Origin: an uncultured Lachnospiraceae bacterium
Lineage (GTDB): Bacteria; Bacillota; Clostridia; Lachnospirales; Lachnospiraceae
Direction: 5' to 3'
Assembly (NCBI GenBank): GCA_902764045.1
Contig: CACWUI010000008.1
Coordinates: forward strand, 1-20,393
Length of the DNA stretch: 20,393 nt
Below, one piece after another: positions 8,297-15,226 of this stretch (position 1 is the first letter of the stretch; each line of letters opens with the position of its first letter). A program made the translations under genes and the position numbers. The notes below the pieces were generated by a model. The model searched no databases, was not told the DNA's origin, and was given only the letters and a program-made list of their open reading frames with translations.

Positions 8297-9880
8297 ATGG
8301 ACGCTGAACAGATAAGAAAAGTAAATATGGAATATTCCATGGCAGAACTTGAAGACAAAACGATTCTTTTTATTGAAAACTATTATTGTGGTGTCCGTGG
8401 TATCATAAGCAGAATTTTTTATGACTATCTTTCTGATCCGATGTATAGTGATTATAAGCTTGTGTGGCTTGCCCGTGATCATGACGAAGCTGTAAGACGA
8501 TTCGGGGCATGGCTGAACGATGAAAGAGTGTGGCTTTGCATTAAAAACGGTTATGATTTTGTACGTTACCTGAATACGGCCAAATATATATATACAGCTG
8601 ATTATCTGCCGTCTTTTTTTCAAAAACGGGAAGAACAGCTTGTTTATTACGCTCCTATTGACTATATTTTAGCCAGAAAGCAATATACCAGGGCCATGTT
8701 ATGGAGATTTTGGGCGAGTATAAATTTGGCAGATCATATAATCGCGGAGGATAATACTCCGGGAATAGAAAAGGTCATAGAAAAAACAGGTTATGAGAGT
8801 GTAAAAAAAGTTCCTGTTATAAATGAGGAGTATTATATAGGATCCCGACAGAAGGTTTTTGTTTCTTTTGCAGGGGAAAAAAACGGAATAAGTAATAAGA
8901 ATTCATTTTATTATATTTATTCCATGTATACTGCTCTGGCCGATGCATACGGTTATGATGTTCACTGGAGGGTACCTTTGTCGCTTTACAAAAAACTGAT
9001 AAGCGACGAGAGTATTTCAGACTCTTTAAAAAATGTGAACAGCACCGGGGAAGAAGTGCTGAGCCTTTTCGGAAGTGCGGATATAATAGTAACTGATAAC
9101 ATGTGTGATCTGACAAGTGCTAGTAAAAAGTGCGAAAAGATCATATTATTTTCCGATCAAATCTCAGAGATTGAGGAAATGGCATTTTCAAAAGACTTTT
9201 ATATTACTAACGATTTTGAAGTATTATCTGATATTTACGAGATGATGCTCAGTGGTTCGGAAACGATACCTGATGTAAAAGATCATGACAAAAAAACAGG
9301 GCTGCCTGACTGTCCGAAAGAACTTTTGGGAGAAAAAGATTATAAGGTTGTTAAAAGCAATACCGGTCCGTTATCGTGGGATCCTGCAAAAGAGTCGGCA
9401 TCCCGGGAAAAAGGGCGGGTTCTTATCTTGACAGAGACCTGCGGGTTAAATGATTTTTTAAATGTGCTGAATGAAAGGCTGGAAAAATATAAAGATAAAG
9501 TGTCTTTAACCGTATTATTCAGGAGTTCCTGGAACGGAACACTTTATGATCAGATCGCTGACCTCGACACGGATATACCCTATATATGCAGAAGCGGCGA
9601 GATGCAGTGCAAAGATGAATTCAAGGAGGCAATGGTCAAAGCGCACTGTGTGGAAAAAAGCCGGATAAAAGAGGCGGTACAAAACGAATGGAAACGTATT
9701 TTAGGTAAGACGGATTTTGATCATGCGATCGGAATAAAAGGAAATAACATATTCTGGAATAATATGTATGAGTTTGTTCCGGCTCCTGAATTCGATCTGT
9801 ACGAGAAAAAACAGTTGTCTTCCGCCATGGTTGATGAGATTGAAGCTCATCTGAAAGCATTTACAGAGAAAACTCAATAA
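8297..9880 (+). CDS. TagF/TagB-like protein lacking catalytic histidines, fused to a glycosyltransferase N-half-like domain
   Basis: This 527-residue protein follows the plan of CDP-glycerol glycerophosphotransferases but looks catalytically dead. Residues 20-180 resemble the TagF N-terminal fold (KTILFIENYY, DYKLVWLAR, NTAKYIYTADYLPSFFQKR). At the site where active TagF proteins have QTWHGTPLK it reads LVYYAPIDY (115-123), with no histidine. Residues 186-320 resemble the TagF C-terminal domain, ending in ADIIVTDNMCDLTSAS (261-276), but the RxH motif is replaced by HWRVP (223-227) and the TDYSS serines by TDNMC. Residues 373-495 resemble the first half of a GT4-like glycosyltransferase seen appended to such proteins (TVLFRSS, IPYICRSGEMQC, EWKRILGKTDFDHAI), without a nucleotide-sugar-binding half. 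AGAGG at 8286-8290 sets ATG 8297. It is paralogous along its whole length to the gene at 13545. A regulatory or scaffold role is inferred. Confidence 0.8.
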   Translation: MDAEQIRKVNMEYSMAELEDKTILFIENYYCGVRGIISRIFYDYLSDPMYSDYKLVWLARDHDEAVRRFGAWLNDERVWLCIKNGYDFVRYLNTAKYIYTADYLPSFFQKREEQLVYYAPIDYILARKQYTRAMLWRFWASINLADHIIAEDNTPGIEKVIEKTGYESVKKVPVINEEYYIGSRQKVFVSFAGEKNGISNKNSFYYIYSMYTALADAYGYDVHWRVPLSLYKKLISDESISDSLKNVNSTGEEVLSLFGSADIIVTDNMCDLTSASKKCEKIILFSDQISEIEEMAFSKDFYITNDFEVLSDIYEMMLSGSETIPDVKDHDKKTGLPDCPKELLGEKDYKVVKSNTGPLSWDPAKESASREKGRVLILTETCGLNDFLNVLNERLEKYKDKVSLTVLFRSSWNGTLYDQIADLDTDIPYICRSGEMQCKDEFKEAMVKAHCVEKSRIKEAVQNEWKRILGKTDFDHAIGIKGNNIFWNNMYEFVPAPEFDLYEKKQLSSAMVDEIEAHLKAFTEKTQ

Positions 9881-9881
9881 C

Positions 9882-9887
9882 AGGAGG
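9882..9887 (+). promoter_or_regulatory. Ribosome binding site AGGAGG deciding the start at 9897
   Basis: The consensus AGGAGG is 9 bases upstream of ATG 9897 but only 3 bases upstream of the in-frame GTG 9891. The ATG is therefore the likely start. Confidence 0.8.
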
Positions 9888-9896
9888 AAGGTGAAA

Positions 9897-11492
9897 ATGC
9901 TTACTTCTGTTCAAAAAAAATTATTGGTTTTACTGAAAGAAATAGATGAATTATGCACGCAAAACGATATTGTATATTACTTAGGCGGTGGGTGCCTTTT
10001 GGGTGCAGTACGTTCAGGAGGTTTTCTGCCCTGGGATGATGATGCTGATATTCATATGACCAGGGAAAATGCTTTTAAGTTTCTTGCTCTGGCAGATAAA
10101 CTGCCGGCAAACCGGATCATTTACAGGGGAGAAAAGGGGTATGAATCGGCGCCGGTTCACTGGAGATATGTGGATACGGGGACGAGTTGTACCGGAAGGG
10201 ACGCAGCTGTTTTCGGAACGCCTGCGGGGATCTTTGTGGACATTTTTATAATGGACCCGGTGAATTGTGACGACGAAGGAAAAGATAAGATATACAGAGA
10301 TTTTTTGTTATTTTTAGAGTATAGGAACAAATACAAATTATCCTGGATATTTCCGGATGAAAAGCTTGTCAGGGATTATAAGGAACTGAAAGAAAGGGAA
10401 AAAACAGCCGGCTTTGAAAACATTAAAAGGGAAATGGAAGAAAGCTTCTGGTCGGAGTCAGACGGCAATAACTATCTTATCCGTTGTCCTTTGGCTCATA
10501 TTTTGCCGAAGGATTCCTGGGGCATTCCGAAAAGAGTACCTTTTGAGGATACATTTATAAATATACCGGAAAAATCAGAAGAATTATTATACCTGGGGTA
10601 TGGCAGCAGGTGGGTGGACATACCTCTTATGGGGGACAGAGAAACACATCCTTACATTATGGATATGGACATCCCGTATACCATATACAATGGTGAAGCT
10701 AAAGAACTTAAAGAAAACAACGATGAGATAAAAAGTCTGTACAGAAATATAAAGCAAAGCTTCTTTGAAATGTTTCCTTCCCAACTCGCCGAGCATAAGA
10801 AAGATCTGCATCTGCAGACCATCCTGTTTACAAAAAAGACAGAAAGGCTTCTTAAGGCCGAAAAAAAAGACCTTTCCACCCTGGTGACCGATCTGGAAAT
10901 AAATACCCTGGAAACGATCTTCTCGGATTTTTACACTATTCAGTTCTCCGTCGGCAACAAATGGGGTGTATATATGGATATCCCGGAAGAATATCTTTAT
11001 GCTGCCGTATATCCGCTGTTGTACAAAGGTGAGTTTGAAAAAACAGGGGACATTTTAAAACGTTACATGAATTATGATGTCTCCTACCAATCTGAACGTC
11101 TGCAAAAGATAAAGGAATTATGCGACGACGCGATAACGATAACAAATCTGATCTATGTGTACAAAGACCCCGGATCTGCCCGAAAGCTTGCGGAGAGATA
11201 TCTGCCGGAATGGTCATGGACGCTTTTTATGGCGCGTATCGATGCACTGCTCTGTCTGAGTGATGAGAGTGATTTAAATGCACAAAAAGACCGTATACGC
11301 TTTTATTTGGGGAGTTTCCCGAGGGATGGAGAGCTACTGGCGTATTACGCCGATGCATTGTTTGCGGAAGGTAAGACAGAGGATGCAGTATTTATGTATA
11401 AAAAAGCACTTTCCACATTACGGAACGGGCTGGTTATCAAACATATCAGGAATCGTTTAAATGAACTCGGCGCGCCGGAGAAAAGCATATGA
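9897..11492 (+). CDS. LicD-family phosphotransferase with intact motif and C-terminal TPR-like region (LicD-A)
   Basis: LicD proteins transfer a phospho-linked group (phosphocholine, or ribitol/glycerol phosphate in fukutin relatives) from a CDP-activated donor onto a glycan. This 531-residue protein has the hallmark block intact: YYLGGGCLLGAVR (27-39), then GGFLPWDDDAD (41-51) with metal-binding aspartates 47-49 and 51. The LicD C-terminal part ends near the YGSRWVDIP and HPYIMDMDIP segments. The second half is all helical, containing a TERLLKAEKKDLSTL segment related to the tails of the next two genes, and ends in a TPR-like pair (ELLAYYADALFAEGKTEDAVFMYKKAL). It is the only transferase here with an intact CDP-donor-type active site, so it is my best candidate user of the TagD product made at 15227. 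The start is ATG 9897, set by AGGAGG. The stop overlaps the next start. Confidence 0.88.
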   Translation: MLTSVQKKLLVLLKEIDELCTQNDIVYYLGGGCLLGAVRSGGFLPWDDDADIHMTRENAFKFLALADKLPANRIIYRGEKGYESAPVHWRYVDTGTSCTGRDAAVFGTPAGIFVDIFIMDPVNCDDEGKDKIYRDFLLFLEYRNKYKLSWIFPDEKLVRDYKELKEREKTAGFENIKREMEESFWSESDGNNYLIRCPLAHILPKDSWGIPKRVPFEDTFINIPEKSEELLYLGYGSRWVDIPLMGDRETHPYIMDMDIPYTIYNGEAKELKENNDEIKSLYRNIKQSFFEMFPSQLAEHKKDLHLQTILFTKKTERLLKAEKKDLSTLVTDLEINTLETIFSDFYTIQFSVGNKWGVYMDIPEEYLYAAVYPLLYKGEFEKTGDILKRYMNYDVSYQSERLQKIKELCDDAITITNLIYVYKDPGSARKLAERYLPEWSWTLFMARIDALLCLSDESDLNAQKDRIRFYLGSFPRDGELLAYYADALFAEGKTEDAVFMYKKALSTLRNGLVIKHIRNRLNELGAPEKSI

Positions 11493-12679
11493 CTATCGAA
11501 CAGGAAAAATTATACGGGTTGTTGGATGATATCGCCTCGGCTTGTGCAAAACATAAAGTGAATTATTATCTGATCGGCGACGAGTTGTTATGGAATGTGA
11601 GGAAAAAGAACCATATGCGCTGCAGGGCGGATGTTTGCATGACCTTTGAGACGTATAAGACTATAGCGTCTGACCTGGAGGGCATGCCGGACAGGATAAC
11701 CGAAAATATCCATACCAACAGGGATTTGCCGGGGGTTTATTTCAGATTCGCGGATACCACGAGCTTTATGCTTGAACCTGAATACCATAAGGTTGTCAGG
11801 GAATGTGGGATCGCTGTGAATATACATATTCTCCGAAAGGTGTGTCCTGAGGCGGATGCCCTTGAGCGGTTTGAGACGGTTATGGGAAATGAGATAGAAG
11901 GGGTCGGCAGAAATGTTTCCGATGAAGCGGTGTCTGAATTTTGCGCGCTTAAGAAGACAGATGACTTTTCGAACCGTATGGAAAAAATGCTCATAGAGTG
12001 TTCTCTGAAAAAAAATGGACTATCAGGGAACAGTTCACTAAATCTACCGGGCAGGGATTCGCTTGTATTTCCGGATGTTTTTTGGGAGAAACCCGGATTT
12101 ATAACGGTTGCCGGAAAAAAATATATGACCGTGAGGGAAAAGAATGAGTATTTGAATATTCATTACGGAGATCCAGGGAATGTGATCCCGCATGCGGATA
12201 CATTCATGAACAGGGTTATCGTCAATGCGGAAATACCTTACAGTAAGGTTAGGGATGACATTCTGGCTGAGCTGGACGACAGAGAATTCTGGGACAAGCG
12301 CAAAATCCTTTTTGACGGGTATTTCGGAAAATATGATAAACTTATCATGGAAAGGCGCCGGCTGGATGGGTATATGAGGGCTGCTGCAGAACGCATATAT
12401 CTGTGGAAGAAGTATTATCCGCAGAAAGAAAAGATTAAGAGGCTTTTGCGCGACAGAAGGATCGATGAGCTGCATCTCGTATTTGAGGAGATGGAGAGCA
12501 GCATCAGAAGGTTTGAGGTATATGGATTCTTGTGCGTTTTTGATAAAGATATCCTTGAGATATATCTGGATATGCTGAAAACAGAAGGGTACAGAGACAG
12601 GGTCGCGGAGCTGGAAAGGTTGTATGAGGATGGAGTGTTTGAAGAGTTGGATGAAGAGAGGATGAAAGGGTTTTATTGA
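11489..12679 (+). CDS. LicD-like protein with degenerate active site (LicD-B)
   Basis: This 396-residue paralogue of LicD-A starts in an ATGA overlap with it. The N-terminus aligns well (KHKVNYYLIGDELLWNVR against QNDIVYYLGGGCLLGAVR). However, the second glycine of the GG pair is aspartate (residue 31), the GGF block is gone, and the DDDAD metal site reads RCRAD (44-48), so only the last aspartate survives. Downstream LicD segments remain recognisable, for example LNIHYGDPGNVIPHAD and a final AEIPYSK. The C-terminus (about 305-345, LWKKYYPQKEKIKRLLRDRR then DELHLVFEEMESSI) is nearly repeated at the end of the following gene. I infer a non-catalytic partner of LicD-A, in the way pseudoenzymes pair with active relatives. 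An alternative is a changed active site with a different metal geometry. Confidence 0.8.
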   Translation: MTIEQEKLYGLLDDIASACAKHKVNYYLIGDELLWNVRKKNHMRCRADVCMTFETYKTIASDLEGMPDRITENIHTNRDLPGVYFRFADTTSFMLEPEYHKVVRECGIAVNIHILRKVCPEADALERFETVMGNEIEGVGRNVSDEAVSEFCALKKTDDFSNRMEKMLIECSLKKNGLSGNSSLNLPGRDSLVFPDVFWEKPGFITVAGKKYMTVREKNEYLNIHYGDPGNVIPHADTFMNRVIVNAEIPYSKVRDDILAELDDREFWDKRKILFDGYFGKYDKLIMERRRLDGYMRAAAERIYLWKKYYPQKEKIKRLLRDRRIDELHLVFEEMESSIRRFEVYGFLCVFDKDILEIYLDMLKTEGYRDRVAELERLYEDGVFEELDEERMKGFY

Positions 12680-12708
12680 TTGTCAAAACGCTTTATTTTT
12701 ATTAAAAT
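12680..12708 (+). promoter_or_regulatory. Sigma-A-type promoter between LicD-B and the short TagF-like gene
   Basis: TTGTCA (12680-12685) is separated by 17 bases from TAAAAT (12703-12708). Each hexamer matches 5 of 6 consensus bases with ideal spacing. It begins right at the LicD-B stop, in an AT-rich gap of about 70 bases, and would give a leader of about 55 bases before ATG 12769. It may boost or separately control 12769-16567. Confidence 0.6.
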
Positions 12709-12768
12709 TATCGAGACAGAAACATAGGAAATACAGCGATAGAGAAAGCATTGGAGAAATATAGAGTT

Positions 12769-13548
12769 ATGCCGGAGGATAAAGAGAAAGACAGTAAGTT
12801 TATTTATTTTTCGTTTTTAAGCGATGCATACCCATATGATAATACGGAGATTTTTGATTACATATACAATAAAATGACAGTTCTTGCAAATGCTTATGGT
12901 TTCAGCGTGGTTTGGCGGGTATCTCCGGGGCTTGTGAAGAGACTTTCTAAGGATAAGCCGGTAGAGAAGGTTTATGAACGGGTTCTGTGGGATAGATCAG
13001 AGTGCAGACGAATGCTTAAGGCATCGGAGTTTGTCGTGACAGATACTCTCAGGGAGGCGTCTGATGCGATGTCGCTGGGAAAAGAAACCCTGCTGATGTA
13101 TAAAACGGATATCCCTGAAGAATATAAGTGTGTGATAAACGGAGCCTTTATTTCCGATGGATTTGAAGGTGTTTTGAGAGAAGCGGAAAGAAAAATGAAC
13201 GGAGTCGGGACCGTTCCGTTTCTGTTTGATTGCCCTGATGATATAAAAAGTGATAAGAACGGGGAAATCGTAAAAAGCAAGATTATCACCGGGACGGAAG
13301 ATACCGGTTTAAACAAAGAAATGCTTTTGTTATGGGAGAGGTACAACCGTGACAAAGAAAAGATCATTGCATTGAGAAACAACAGGAAATACGATGAACT
13401 CTCACTTTTATTCGATGACCTTGAGAGTGAGATAAAAAGAGATTCATGTGAAAAAAAGTTACCTGGTTGGGATAGTGAGGTTCTTGCCATATTTACAGAG
13501 GTAGTTGAAAAGGAAGGCTTAAAGGAGCCTGTGGGAGACGGGGAATGA
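12769..13548 (+). CDS. Short TagF C-domain-like protein with LicD-B-type helical tail
   Basis: This protein of about 259 residues lacks the N-terminal half of its TagF-like neighbours. Residues 10-150 align with their central domain: KFIYFSFLSD, VLANAYGFSVVWRVSPGL (RxH histidine absent) and ASEFVVTDTLREASDAM (TDYSS absent), so it also looks inactive. Instead of the glycosyltransferase-like end it carries a tail (about 185-235) with LLWERYNRDKEKI and DELSLLFDDLESEIKR, clearly related to the end of LicD-B. It is thus a hybrid of two families found on either side. ATG 12769 (GGAGA at 12753-12757) is my choice; an in-frame TTG at 12751 would add 6 residues and has only a weak AGAGAAAG upstream. 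An intact reading frame and an ATGA overlap with the next gene argue against it being a pseudogene. Confidence 0.75.
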   Translation: MPEDKEKDSKFIYFSFLSDAYPYDNTEIFDYIYNKMTVLANAYGFSVVWRVSPGLVKRLSKDKPVEKVYERVLWDRSECRRMLKASEFVVTDTLREASDAMSLGKETLLMYKTDIPEEYKCVINGAFISDGFEGVLREAERKMNGVGTVPFLFDCPDDIKSDKNGEIVKSKIITGTEDTGLNKEMLLLWERYNRDKEKIIALRNNRKYDELSLLFDDLESEIKRDSCEKKLPGWDSEVLAIFTEVVEKEGLKEPVGDGE

Positions 13549-15149
13549 ATGCGGAGCAGATTAAAAAATTAAGCATTGGTTATTTAAAGCAGCCTTTGGA
13601 AGATAAAACCGTTATGTTTATCGAGAATTATTATAACGGCGCCAGAGGTATTATAAGCAAGCTTTTCAGGGACTATCTTTCAGGACCGTTGTATAAAGAT
13701 TACAAGTTCGTATGGGTGGCAAGGGATTATGAGGAGACATTGAAAAATTTCGGATCGTTACTTGATGACGGCAGGATCTGGATATGTGTTGCAAACGGCT
13801 ATGATTATGTGAGGTTTATAAATACTGCCAAGTATATATTTTCAGCGACGTATCTGCCGGGTTTTTTCATTAAACGGGCAGGGCAGGTGGTGTATTATGC
13901 ACCACTGGATTTTTTTATACATAAAAAGACATATACAAATGCCATGCTGTGGCGTTTATGTCCCACTATGAACAATGCGGACAATATCATTACCGAAAAT
14001 GATTCCGATGAAGTGCGTGATTTTGCAAAACGATTCGGTATATCCGGTAAGATAAAGCATTTAGATATAAAACCGGAATGCGGTTTTACAAAAGAGAAAA
14101 CGGAAGAAAAAAAATACATTTTCCTATCTCTGACGGACAGAAAAAGATCCGTAAAAAGTCTGGGTATTTTTCAGTATGTATATGATACGGTTACTTCCTT
14201 GGCGGAGGCGTACGGTTATGAGGTTTATTGGAAGATATCACTTGATCTTTACAGAAAATATCGTGAAGATGAAATGTATGTTCTGGCATTTAAAAACATT
14301 TACAGCAACGAAGCAGACTGCCGGGGATTTCTGGAATATGCCGATATAGTAATATCCGATAATTATACGGATGCTCAGACTGCAGATAATTATTGTGAAA
14401 ATGTGATCTTTTATTACAATGAGAATGTGGAATACGAGGAACTGCAAACAAAAGGCAGAGTGATGTACACTGCAGACTATGCCAGACTTCTCGATGTACT
14501 GGAGATGAAACTGGATAATCGTAAAAGTATAAAGGATACCGTAAACATGAACAATGTACCGGTTTTACTGGAGTGTCCTAAAGAACTTTGCGGTGATTGT
14601 GGATATGGTGTAACCGGATCGGTGAGCAGTTGTAATTCTGTTGCAGTGCGAGATGAAAAGGATCCTGTCAGGATCCTTATAGTGCTTGAGATCAAAGGCG
14701 TGGAATCAACTGTAGTAACTCTCATGGATATATTGGAGAAATACAAATCGAAAGCCAATATTACGGTATTTTTCTGTACGGCTGCGGGTGGCAGGCTTTA
14801 TGAATATTTGGATGAAATGAATACTGATATTTCGTATATTTGCAGGACAGGCGCTATAAGGTGTAACGAGGCTGAAAAAAAAGAGGTGATACGCAGGATA
14901 GACTGGGGAGCGGAAGGAAATTCTCCTGCATTAAACAGGGCGGAAAGAGTCTTGCGTGATGAGTGGAACAGGATCGTGGGAAAAACCGTGTATGATCATG
15001 CTGTGGTTATGTCTGGGATTAATGACTTCTGGGATAATATGGACAGATTTGTCCCGGCAAATGAAACGTTTTTATTTCAAAAGGGAGATTCGGCAGAAGA
15101 AACCGTAAAAAATATAAAAAGTATTTTAGATAAGATTGACATATATTGA
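13545..15149 (+). CDS. TagF/TagB-like protein lacking catalytic histidines, second full-length copy
   Basis: This 534-residue paralogue of the 8297 gene has the same three-part layout. The TagF N-like domain (20-180) has KTVMFIENYY, DYKFVWVAR and NTAKYIFSATYLPGFFIKR, with VVYYAPLDF (115-123) where active enzymes carry HGTP. The C-like domain (190-300) has YEVYWKIS in place of RxH and ADIVISDNYTDAQTA in place of TDYSS. The glycosyltransferase N-half-like end has ISYICRTGAIRC and DEWNRIVGKTVYDHA. The replacement YYAP is identical in both copies, so the loss of the histidine motif predates their duplication and has been retained. The frame is intact and the start overlaps the previous stop (ATGA). 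A structural or regulatory role in glycerophosphate-type decoration is inferred; the reaction, if any, is unknown. Confidence 0.8.
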   Translation: MNAEQIKKLSIGYLKQPLEDKTVMFIENYYNGARGIISKLFRDYLSGPLYKDYKFVWVARDYEETLKNFGSLLDDGRIWICVANGYDYVRFINTAKYIFSATYLPGFFIKRAGQVVYYAPLDFFIHKKTYTNAMLWRLCPTMNNADNIITENDSDEVRDFAKRFGISGKIKHLDIKPECGFTKEKTEEKKYIFLSLTDRKRSVKSLGIFQYVYDTVTSLAEAYGYEVYWKISLDLYRKYREDEMYVLAFKNIYSNEADCRGFLEYADIVISDNYTDAQTADNYCENVIFYYNENVEYEELQTKGRVMYTADYARLLDVLEMKLDNRKSIKDTVNMNNVPVLLECPKELCGDCGYGVTGSVSSCNSVAVRDEKDPVRILIVLEIKGVESTVVTLMDILEKYKSKANITVFFCTAAGGRLYEYLDEMNTDISYICRTGAIRCNEAEKKEVIRRIDWGAEGNSPALNRAERVLRDEWNRIVGKTVYDHAVVMSGINDFWDNMDRFVPANETFLFQKGDSAEETVKNIKSILDKIDIY

Positions 15150-15226
15150 CAAAAAAACGTAAAAATGTGAGTATTAGACAAATCAGAGGCATTTGGAAAA
15201 ACATATATCATTAAAGGATAATATCT

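Noticed and set aside
12751..13548. Short TagF-like gene as a decayed pseudogene of the 13545 copy
   Set aside because: The frame is intact, it has its own promoter and an ATGA overlap, and it carries a LicD-B-type tail that the full-length copies lack.
15136..15177. Possible promoter before the TagD fusion gene
   Set aside because: Two TTGACA hexamers occur (15136-15141 and 15146-15151), but no good -10 element lies 16-18 bases downstream; the best candidate, TATTAG, needs a 20-base spacer.
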